A stretch of 5,020 nt of DNA from Bacillota bacterium. GTDB taxonomy: Bacteria; Bacillota; Sulfobacillia; Symbiobacteriales; ZC4RG38. The notes under the pieces are model-generated. The model saw nothing but the letters and a program-made list of their open reading frames with translations, made no database searches and was not told the DNA's origin. Made by a program: the position numbers and the translations under genes. Shown here piece by piece: positions 1-4,899 of the stretch. Position 1 is the first letter of the stretch, and each line of letters starts with the position of its first letter. Location of the stretch: NCBI GenBank assembly GCA_003242505.1, contig QGUP01000184.1:1-5020 (forward strand), read 5' to 3'.

Positions 1-818
1 GGTCGGGCCTGGCCCTGGTGGCCGTCGGGCACCAGCACCCAGGGGCCCAGCCGCAGGGGCGCCGGTGCCCCGGGGTCCCGGATCGCCCCGGCAGGGCCGC
101 CGGCCGGCCCGCCGCCCCCGCCCTCTGTGCCGGGCTCCGGAGCGCCGCCCTCCTCCGGGCCGGGCTCTCCGGCCGCCAGGGAGGGCTGGAGCCGCCGGTA
201 GGGGACCTTTTCCGGCCCGGTCAGCCCGGCAGCCAACTCCTCCATCCCGGGCCGGGCCGCCTCCGGCAGGGAGAGCCGCAGGGTCCCCGCCGGCCCCATG
301 AGGTAAAGCCCCCCGGGCTCCCCGAGGCTGATCACCAGCCGGTCCACCGGCGTGGCCGGCCAGAGGTCCGGCCGCAGCCGACCCTCGAGCCAGGCGGGCT
401 CCTGCCGGACCCAGAGCCCCGCCAGGTCCGCTGCCGGCAGCCGCACGGGCAGGTCTACCCCCACCGCCGGCTGGGCCTCGGCCGCCTCCAGTTCCACGGA
501 ACTGACCGGCACGGGCAGTTCCAGCCGCGCCAGGGCCAGGGTGATGGCCTCCTTCACCCGCTGCCAGGCCACCTGGTAGTCCAGTCCCCCCGGGGTGACG
601 CCGCCGTATCCCCCTGCTTCGGTGTAGGCCCAGATGAGCACCGGCTGCAGCAGGTCCGCCCGGGGAACCGACCGGGCCGGGGTCACCGGCACCACCTGGG
701 GGCGGCTGCTGAGGGGCAGCTCCGGGGTGAGCCGGTAGGCGAGGAGCCCGCTCAGCACCAGGCTCGCCGCCACCTGCACCGCCAGGAGGGCATCGAGGCA
801 GGCTTCCCGCCACCTCAC
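1..818 (-). CDS. yycH: YycH-like WalK regulatory protein, N-terminal 272 residues (runs off window)
   Basis: This is an open frame from a GTG at 818 to the window edge, with no stop. The GTG overlaps the walK stop (GTGA, 4 nt) and has GGAGGT at 830-825, six bases upstream, so it is translationally coupled to walK. Residues 8-28 (LLAVQVAASLVLSGLLAY region) form one membrane segment after a short basic start, which predicts a membrane-anchored protein with its bulk outside. Residues about 45-200 are a moderately conserved region rich in Leu, Val and Pro. Residues about 213-255 are a Gly/Pro/Glu-rich low-complexity stretch, then a folded-looking segment resumes (LRLGPWVLVPDG). In Firmicutes the gene after walK is yycH, whose product binds WalK and modulates its activity. 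The name rests on this position, the single N-terminal anchor and weak similarity of the start, not on a diagnostic motif. Full YycH proteins are usually over 400 aa, so more of the gene lies to the left. Confidence 0.65.
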   Translation of the reverse strand, partial: MRWREACLDALLAVQVAASLVLSGLLAYRLTPELPLSSRPQVVPVTPARSVPRADLLQPVLIWAYTEAGGYGGVTPGGLDYQVAWQRVKEAITLALARLELPVPVSSVELEAAEAQPAVGVDLPVRLPAADLAGLWVRQEPAWLEGRLRPDLWPATPVDRLVISLGEPGGLYLMGPAGTLRLSLPEAARPGMEELAAGLTGPEKVPYRRLQPSLAAGEPGPEEGGAPEPGTEGGGGGPAGGPAGAIRDPGAPAPLRLGPWVLVPDGHQGQAR

Positions 819-2845
819 GGGCCCACCTCCCCCGGCAGCGCCTCCTCATCCCCGTCCCAGCCCGACCCGTCGCAGGCCGGCGCCGCCGGCACGGTGAAGG
901 TAACCACCGTCCCTTTGCCGAGCTCGGACTCGATGCCGATGCGCCCACCCAGGGCCTCGACGATCTGCTTGGCGATGGCCATGCCAAGCCCCGTTCCGCC
1001 CAGGGTCCGGGATCGGGCCTTGTCCACCCGGTAGAACCGCTCGAAGATCCGGGGCAGGTCGTCCCGGGGGATGCCGATGCCGGTGTCCTGCACCTGCACC
1101 GCCAGGTAGCGACCGGCCTCCCGGGCCTGGGCCGGAGCCGCCGCCGGTATGCCCCCGGTCGCCGGAGCCGCCGCCGGTATGCCTCCGGCCGCCGGAGCCG
1201 CCGCCGGTGCGCCACTGGCCGCCAGTGCCCCCGCCGGCGCCTGGGCCGCCGCCGGGATCCCCCCGGGCGCCGGCGCCGCCGGCACTGCCGCGGCCGCCGG
1301 GAAGAGGACCTCCGCCTCGCCGACCCGGACGGTGATGGCGCCCCCCTCGGGGGTGAACTCGATCGCGTTGGCCAGGAGGTTGAGGAGCACCTGGAGGAGC
1401 TTGTCCCGGTCCACCAGCGCCGGGGGCAGGTCCCGGGGCCACTCTCGGTGGATCCGCAGCCCCTTCCGCTGGGCCGTCACCTCCAGCTTGGCCAGGGCCT
1501 CCTCCACCAGGGAGGGGAGGTCGTAGGGCTGGATGTCCCAGCGGACCGTCCCCTGGTCGAGCTGGCTGAGGTGCAGCAGGTCCCGGACCAGCCGGACCAT
1601 CCGGTCGGTCTCGCTCTCCACCACCCGGAGAAACCGCTGCCGGAGGTCCGGGTCCTCTGCCGCGCCGTCCAGCAGGGTCTCCACATAGCTCTTCACCGTG
1701 GTGAGGGGCGTCTTCAGTTCGTGGGAGACGTTGGCCACAAACTCCCGGCGCATCGCCTCGACCCGCTGCAGTTCGGTGATGTCGTGGAGGACCACCACCG
1801 CGCCCCCCAGGCTTCCCCGCTCCCGGAGGGGGGTGATGTGGGCCTGGAGCACCCGGTCCTGCCCCGGCAGGTTCAGCTGGAGGGAGGCAGTCTGCCCCTC
1901 CTTCAGGACCGCCTGCACCGCCAGGGCCAGGCCGGTGTTGGGCCAGAGTTCGTGGTGCTCCCGGCCCAGGGACGACTCGGGGGTCACCCCCAGCATCCGG
2001 CAGGCCGCCTGGTTGACCCGGATGACCCGGCCCTCCCGGTCCACCGCGACGATGCCGTCGGCCATGAAGGCCATGATGGTCTCCAGCTTGTTCCGCTCGT
2101 CGGAGATGGCCGCCAGGGTCTCCTTCAGCCGGCCGGCCAGGTAGTTGAACATCTCCGCCAGCTGGCCGATCTCGTCCCCCGACCGGACGGGAATCGCCTG
2201 GTCGAAGTCGCCCCGGGCCATCAGGGCGGCCTTGCGGGTCACCTCCTCGATGGGCCGGGTGATGGTCCGGGCGAGGCCCGACCCCAGGACCACCGTCAGC
2301 AACAGCGCCGCGCCGGTGGCCCACAGAAGGATCCGCCGGATGTTCCGGAGCACCTCGTAGGCCGGCGCGAGGGACCCCTGGAGGTAGACCACCCCCACTA
2401 CCCGGCCCGAGTCCATCACCGGCTCCGCGACCACGTACACCGGCTCGCCGCTCCGGGGGTCGGTGCCGACGCTGGAGCCCCGGGAACCCCCCAGGGCGTT
2501 GCTCACCTCATCGGTCTGGAGGCGCTTGCCCACCAGGTCTGCCAGGGACCGGGAGGCCCCCAGCACCACCCCGCCCGCGTCCAGGATCGCCACCGAAAAC
2601 CCGGTCTCCGCCGGCCAGCCCGCCGCCAGGTTGGCCACCGCCTCCTGGTCGGGCCCCTCCGGCCGGACCAGGTACCCCGCCACCATGCCGCCGAGAAGCT
2701 GGGCGTGGGCGGTCAGGCTGAGTCGGATGCTGTTCAGGTAGTAGGACCGGAGGGAGGCCCAGAGGTAGAGGCCGGTCAGTTCCATGGCCACCAGCACCAG
2801 GAGCAGGTAGACCGCTACCAGTTTCCGCTGGATGGTCCGAAACAG
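815..2845 (-). CDS. walK: WalK (YycG) essential cell-wall sensor histidine kinase, probable CTG start
   Basis: This is a 676-aa membrane histidine kinase that phosphorylates WalR. Domains: TM1 about 9-31; extracytoplasmic sensor 32-170; TM2 172-192 (ILLWATGAALLLTVVLGSGLA region); HAMP 193-245; PAS 249-361; HisKA with phospho-acceptor His375 in FVANVSHELKTPL; ATPase with N box (Asn493, NLLANAIEFTPEGG), G1 box DTGIGIP from Asp587, F box ERFYRVD and G2 box GGTGLGMAIAK. The RVDKARSRTLGGTGLG stretch is typical of WalK. The C-terminal tail is acidic (DGDEE), as in Bacillus WalK. An Ala/Pro/Gly insert (about 515-576) separates the N and G1 boxes and explains the extra length over the usual 610 aa or so. 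The start is CTG at 2845, because the first ATG/GTG/TTG in frame (GTG 2797) would cut TM1 in half, while CTG gives MFRTIQRKLVAVYLLL, matching the family N-terminus, with AAGGAGG 8 nt upstream. It lies 79 bp after walR and overlaps the next gene. The identity is secure; the CTG start is inferred. Confidence 0.95.
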   Translation of the reverse strand: MFRTIQRKLVAVYLLLVLVAMELTGLYLWASLRSYYLNSIRLSLTAHAQLLGGMVAGYLVRPEGPDQEAVANLAAGWPAETGFSVAILDAGGVVLGASRSLADLVGKRLQTDEVSNALGGSRGSSVGTDPRSGEPVYVVAEPVMDSGRVVGVVYLQGSLAPAYEVLRNIRRILLWATGAALLLTVVLGSGLARTITRPIEEVTRKAALMARGDFDQAIPVRSGDEIGQLAEMFNYLAGRLKETLAAISDERNKLETIMAFMADGIVAVDREGRVIRVNQAACRMLGVTPESSLGREHHELWPNTGLALAVQAVLKEGQTASLQLNLPGQDRVLQAHITPLRERGSLGGAVVVLHDITELQRVEAMRREFVANVSHELKTPLTTVKSYVETLLDGAAEDPDLRQRFLRVVESETDRMVRLVRDLLHLSQLDQGTVRWDIQPYDLPSLVEEALAKLEVTAQRKGLRIHREWPRDLPPALVDRDKLLQVLLNLLANAIEFTPEGGAITVRVGEAEVLFPAAAAVPAAPAPGGIPAAAQAPAGALAASGAPAAAPAAGGIPAAAPATGGIPAAAPAQAREAGRYLAVQVQDTGIGIPRDDLPRIFERFYRVDKARSRTLGGTGLGMAIAKQIVEALGGRIGIESELGKGTVVTFTVPAAPACDGSGWDGDEEALPGEVGP
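1118..1303 (-). repeat. Ala/Pro/Gly low-complexity insert in walK with 30-bp tandem repeats
   Basis: Within walK, three 30-bp units are nearly identical on the plus strand (1131-1160, 1161-1190, 1191-1220; each starts GCCGGAGCCGCCGCCGGT). Further decayed units follow to about 1280. The period is 10 codons, so copy number changes keep the frame. The encoded units read like TGGIPAAAPA, AGGIPAAAPA and ASGAPAAAPA. The stretch lies between the N box and the G1 box of the kinase ATPase domain, where other WalK proteins have a short hairpin. Confidence 0.9.
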
Positions 2846-2853
2846 GGTCCTCC

Positions 2854-2860
2854 CCTCCTT
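2854..2860 (-). promoter_or_regulatory. Ribosome binding site deciding the CTG start of walK
   Basis: AAGGAGG on the minus strand lies 8 nt before CTG 2845; a second overlapping GGGGAGG (2855-2849) is 3 nt before it. The frame is closed upstream by TGA near 2884 and has no ATG, GTG or TTG between that stop and GTG 2797. The strong site therefore supports CTG as the initiator. Confidence 0.75.
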
Positions 2861-2924
2861 CCGGTCTGCCCCGGGCCCGGTTCATCGCCCCATCGCCGGG
2901 CCTCCGCCCCAACGCCCGGCTCCG

Positions 2925-3614
2925 TTACTGCTTCCGGTTGAAGTAGTAGCCGATGCCCCGGCGGGTGAGGATGTACTCCGGCTGCGCCGGGTTCACCTCG
3001 ATCTTTTCCCGCAGCCGGCGCACCGTCACGTCCACGGTGCGCACGTCGCCGAAGTAGTCGAAGCCCCACACCTCCCGGAGGAGCACCTCCCGGGTGAAGA
3101 CCTGGCCGGGGTGGGTCGCCAGGTACCGCAGGAGTTCGAACTCCCGGGGGGTGAGGTCGATCCGCTGCTGCCCCCGGTAGACTGCGTAGCTCTGCAGGTC
3201 GATGGTCAGGTCGCCGGCCCGGATCACCCGCACCTCCGGCGCGGCCGGCGGCCGGGTCCGCCGGAGGATCGCCCGGACCCGGGCCAGGATCTCCCGGGTG
3301 CCGAAGGGCTTGGTGACGTAGTCGTCCGCCCCCAGTTCCAGGCCGAGGACCTTGTCCACTTCCGCCTCCTTGGCGGTCAGCATCAGGATCGGCACGTTGC
3401 TGAAGGCCCGGACCTCCCGGCAGACGGAGAACCCGTCCAGCCCGGGCAGCATGATGTCCAGGATGATCAGGTCAGGGTTCCAGGTGCGGGCCTTCTCCAG
3501 CCCCTCCCGGCCGTCCAGCGCGACCTCCACCTCGTACCCTTCCCGCTCCAGGTTGAAGCGGAGGATGTCCGCGATGGGCTTTTCGTCGTCGATGACCAGA
3601 ATCCGCTGCCCCAC
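2925..3614 (-). CDS. walR: WalR (YycF) essential OmpR-family response regulator
   Basis: This is a 229-aa cytoplasmic DNA-binding response regulator, the partner of WalK; in relatives it controls autolysin and other cell-wall genes. The receiver domain is residues 1-120: acidic pocket Asp9/Asp10, phospho-acceptor Asp53 in LIILDIMLP, Thr80 and Lys102 (ADDYVTKPF). EKPIADILRFNLEREGYEV is a WalR signature. The winged-helix domain is about residues 130-229, with the recognition region FGDVRTVDVTVRRLREKIE and the closing RRGIGYYF. The length matches the family (about 235 aa). The start chosen is GTG 3614, which gives MGQRILVIDDEKP like other WalR proteins, with AGGGGGT (3627-3621) six bases upstream. 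The frame stays open to 3854, but that extension has no receiver homology and crosses a terminator T-tract. It is followed after 79 bp by walK with no terminator seen, so the two are probably cotranscribed. No residues needed for function are missing. Confidence 0.97.
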   Translation of the reverse strand: MGQRILVIDDEKPIADILRFNLEREGYEVEVALDGREGLEKARTWNPDLIILDIMLPGLDGFSVCREVRAFSNVPILMLTAKEAEVDKVLGLELGADDYVTKPFGTREILARVRAILRRTRPPAAPEVRVIRAGDLTIDLQSYAVYRGQQRIDLTPREFELLRYLATHPGQVFTREVLLREVWGFDYFGDVRTVDVTVRRLREKIEVNPAQPEYILTRRGIGYYFNRKQ

Positions 3615-3750
3615 GGCTCCACCCCCTGCATCGGTTCCCTCCGCAGTCGGTACTGTCCGCCGGGGCGCGCAGGTCCCCTCGGGCGCCGGCGGGAGGGCCA
3701 CCAATTGATTCGGCGGCCCTCCGGAAGGCTCCTCCAGCCGGTCCGGGCCA

Positions 3751-3780
3751 ATTCTGCCCGGCGGTCCGCCCGGATGTCCA
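3751..3780 (-). promoter_or_regulatory. Weak candidate sigma-A-type promoter for walR
   Basis: TGGACA (3780-3775, 5 of 6 to TTGACA) and CAGAAT (3756-3751, 4 of 6 to TATAAT) are separated by 18 bp, with walR starting about 130 nt downstream. It lies after the 3853-3880 terminator, so it could express walRK independently of the upstream unit. Such matches can arise by chance. Confidence 0.3.
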
Positions 3781-3852
3781 AGGGCCCATCCGGCCGCACC
3801 CCCGGCCGTCCAGAGGCACAGCCGACCGCCCCACCCCCGGCCGCCCAAAGGC

Positions 3853-3880
3853 AAAAAAAGGACCCACGCCGGAGCGTGGG
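3853..3880 (-). terminator. Intrinsic terminator upstream of walR
   Basis: On the minus strand a perfect 7-bp stem (CCCACGC with GCGTGGG) closes a TCCG loop, forming a stable C(UNCG)G tetraloop. It is followed by TCC and seven T residues (3859-3853). It stands about 240 nt before the walR start and downstream of the promoter at 3955-4009, so it either ends a short RNA or attenuates walRK. Confidence 0.85.
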
Positions 3881-3948
3881 CCGAGGAGGATGTGGCCGCA
3901 CAGCCACCACAGTAGAGGGGGTCAACATCAGAGCGAAGTGTCCCGTCG
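3853..3948 (-). ncRNA. Predicted short RNA or terminated walRK leader, about 95 nt
   Basis: This is the interval from the start site expected for the extended -10 at 3960-3955 to the T7 tract of the terminator. It can fold into a GTGGC/GCCAC hairpin (loop TGTGCG, about 3892-3907) and the UNCG-capped terminator stem. A longer GGTCA/TGACC pairing near the 5' end is possible if transcription starts a few bases earlier. Two unpaired C-rich runs are present: ACCCCCTCT near 3914-3922 and ATCCTCCTCGG near 3881-3891, the second complementary to Shine-Dalgarno sequences. No known RNA family was recognised. No short leader ORF with a stop fits: the ATG near 3929 lacks a ribosome site and reads through the terminator. 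The start is predicted, not measured. Confidence 0.45.
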
Positions 3949-3954
3949 TGACCG

Positions 3955-4009
3955 ATCTTAGCACCCCACTGTTACAGGGCCATGACAGGCCGGTGAAACT
4001 TTGATTACA
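3955..4009 (-). promoter_or_regulatory. OmpR/PhoB-type operator of four 11-bp-spaced hexamers with an extended -10
   Basis: On the minus strand the hexamers are TGTAAT (4009-4004), TTTCAC (3998-3993), TGTCAT (3987-3982) and TGTAAC (3976-3971), each separated by exactly 5 nt. After 10 nt comes TGC-TAAGAT (3963-3955), an extended -10. The first and last match the WalR half-site TGTWAH fully and the third in 5 of 6 positions. The inner pair also reads as a PhoB-like box (CTGTCAT, 4 nt, CTGTAAC). With a start near 3948 the array covers about -61 to -23, the position from which PhoB/PhoP-type regulators activate. The regulator could be WalR (autoregulation) or a PhoP homologue. There is no good -35, as expected for an activator-dependent promoter. 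Confidence 0.6.
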
Positions 4010-4010
4010 C

Positions 4011-4058
4011 AGAGAAAAAGCCGGTGCGGCGGGGGCAGCCGACACCCCCGCCGCACCG
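4011..4058 (-). terminator. Strong intrinsic terminator after the YpiB/ReoY-like gene
   Basis: A 14-bp perfect stem (4045-4058 with 4022-4035, core GCGGCGGGGG) has a 9-nt loop and is followed on the minus strand by GC, TTTTT and CTCT. It begins about 50 nt after the stop at 4110, so it separates the upstream gene from the walRK region. Confidence 0.85.
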
Positions 4059-4109
4059 CTGCCCATCCCATACACCCCCAGCGACCCGGAGGCCTCCGGG
4101 ACAGGGCCT

Positions 4110-4610
4110 CTAGAGCCGGCGCAGCTCTTCCGAGTACCGCATGAACGCGGCCCGGTCCCCCGCCGCCAGGGCTGCGTCGATCCGGCTGAGCAACTCCTGC
4201 CGCCGGTTGATCTTCCGTACCTCTTCCATGAAGATCTCTTCCTGCCAGGTCGCCAGCTGCCGCAGGAACTCTTCCCGCTCCGGCGTCATCGGGGGCGGTT
4301 CGGTGCTGAGCCGCAGGTAGAGAGGCTCGGGAACGAACTTCATCAGTTCCACCACCGCCTGGGAGGTCTTGTGGTAGAACCGGTTCCCATACCGGTAAAA
4401 GAACGGCCAGGTGCCCGAGCCTTTCGCGGAGACCAGTATCGCAGCCTCGCAGCCGTCCAGGTCGTCGACGATCACCAGGCGACGGAGAATCTCGTCCTTG
4501 GCCAGCAAGAACTGCAGGAAGCCCCTGGCCTCAGGCAGTTTGGGCTGGTGGTGATCGAGAAAGGCGCGGATCACCTCTGCCTTGCTCCTGGCCTCCTTGG
4601 ACTTCTCCAT
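4110..4610 (-). CDS. YpiB/ReoY-like protein (UPF0302 plus IDEAL domain)
   Basis: This is a 166-aa soluble protein with no signal peptide or membrane segment. The N-terminal part (about 10-110) follows the UPF0302 pattern as I recall it from Bacillus YpiB: FLxHxQxK with a following Glu, a Leu-rich helix, then DGCEAAILVS, PFFYRY and LYLRLS aligning with its conserved Cys, PF and IYIQL positions. The C-terminus (about 143-164: LLSRIDAALAAGDRAAFMRY and the next few residues) fits the IDEAL motif, a short helical domain of Firmicutes proteins. Listeria ReoY, of this family, works with ReoM and ClpCP to control MurA stability and so peptidoglycan synthesis; that role here is inference. The start is ATG 4610, because AAGGAGG (4625-4619) sits 8 nt upstream. 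An in-frame extension to 4682 lacks a ribosome site and looks unconserved. It is bounded by hairpins on both sides, so it is probably monocistronic. No convincing promoter was found; TAATAT (4721-4716) is a -10-like box without a -35. Confidence 0.75.
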   Translation of the reverse strand: MEKSKEARSKAEVIRAFLDHHQPKLPEARGFLQFLLAKDEILRRLVIVDDLDGCEAAILVSAKGSGTWPFFYRYGNRFYHKTSQAVVELMKFVPEPLYLRLSTEPPPMTPEREEFLRQLATWQEEIFMEEVRKINRRQELLSRIDAALAAGDRAAFMRYSEELRRL

Positions 4611-4783
4611 CGCTGCGCCCTCCTTTGCGGGAGCACTGGGGGGAGTGGCCTCGCGATCGAGGGTTTTTATTGAATTCGGCAAAGGTTATGCGACTCCTGC
4701 CCCTTCCCGCATCGGATATTATTCCCTTACCAGGCGGCTTTGTTCAGCCCCGGGCAGCGTTGGCGGCCGCGACCGGAGAAATT

Positions 4784-4816
4784 TTCACCGGCCCGCCCCG
4801 GCGGCGGGCCGGTGAA
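4784..4816 (-). terminator. Perfect 14-bp hairpin after the M23 peptidase gene, probable terminator
   Basis: The arms 4784-4797 and 4803-4816 pair perfectly (TTCACCGGCCCGCC with its complement) around a 5-nt loop. It lies about 70 nt after the peptidase stop. The following bases on the minus strand (AATTTCT) make only a weak U-tract, so termination may be partial or the stem may protect the mRNA 3' end. Confidence 0.6.
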
Positions 4817-4869
4817 CGCTTTCCCATCCGTTTGACGGGTGAGGTCCTGGCCATCCGGTCAACCGGTAA

Positions 4870-4899
4870 GGTTACGGGTAGAACGGTTACGGATAGAAC
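4870..4899. repeat. 15-bp tandem duplication across the M23 peptidase stop
   Basis: GGTTACGGGTAGAAC (4870-4884) and GGTTACGGATAGAAC (4885-4899) are adjacent and differ at one base. On the minus strand the first-read copy encodes the final FYP and TAA; the second repeats FYP and TAA in the same frame just beyond, leaving a backup stop 15 nt downstream. Confidence 0.85.

Larger units (their letters stand above)
3615..4109. other. Intergenic regulatory region between the YpiB/ReoY-like gene and walR
   Basis: This is 495 bp without a supported coding gene. In transcription order it holds the terminator of the upstream gene, the four-hexamer operator and extended -10, the predicted 95-nt RNA with its own terminator, and a GC-rich leader of about 240 nt with a 12-bp direct repeat (CACCCCCGGCCG on the plus strand at 3797-3808 and 3832-3843), a weak promoter candidate and the walR ribosome site. 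Frames crossing it are open only because high GC makes stops rare. Confidence 0.7.

Noticed and set aside
1131..1250. CRISPR-like array from 30-bp repeats
   Set aside because: Units are directly adjacent without spacers, lie inside walK in frame and encode a decapeptide repeat.
1448..2941. A long plus-strand open frame (497 codons) opposite walK, with other plus-strand frames at 18-1034 and 2832-4004
   Set aside because: They are antisense to clear walK, walR and yycH-like genes, have Pro/Gly/His/Arg-rich translations without domains, and arise because stops are rare in GC-rich DNA.
3615..3854. N-terminal extension of WalR by 80 residues
   Set aside because: The receiver domain begins right after GTG 3614 as in homologues; the extension is Gly/Pro-rich, without homology, and runs into the terminator T-tract.
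3853..3929. Leader peptide beginning at the ATG near 3929 on the minus strand
   Set aside because: It has no ribosome site, and the frame has no stop before or at the terminator.
3467..4075. A minus-strand open frame crossing the intergenic region and the 5' part of walR in another frame
   Set aside because: It crosses two terminators and the operator, overlaps the WalR receiver domain out of frame, and its composition is not protein-like.
4649..4671. Plus-strand terminator-like CCTCG-CGAT-CGAGG followed by GTTTTTATT
   Set aside because: The stem is only 5 bp and no plus-strand gene leads into it; it is probably chance.
4611..4682. Upstream start of the YpiB/ReoY-like protein (24 more residues)
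   Set aside because: The upstream start has no ribosome site, while ATG 4610 has AAGGAGG at ideal spacing.
4716..4721. TAATAT as the -10 of a promoter for the YpiB/ReoY-like gene
   Set aside because: No -35-like hexamer occurs at 16-18 bp (AACAAA at 17 bp) and no extended TG; too weak to list as a feature.
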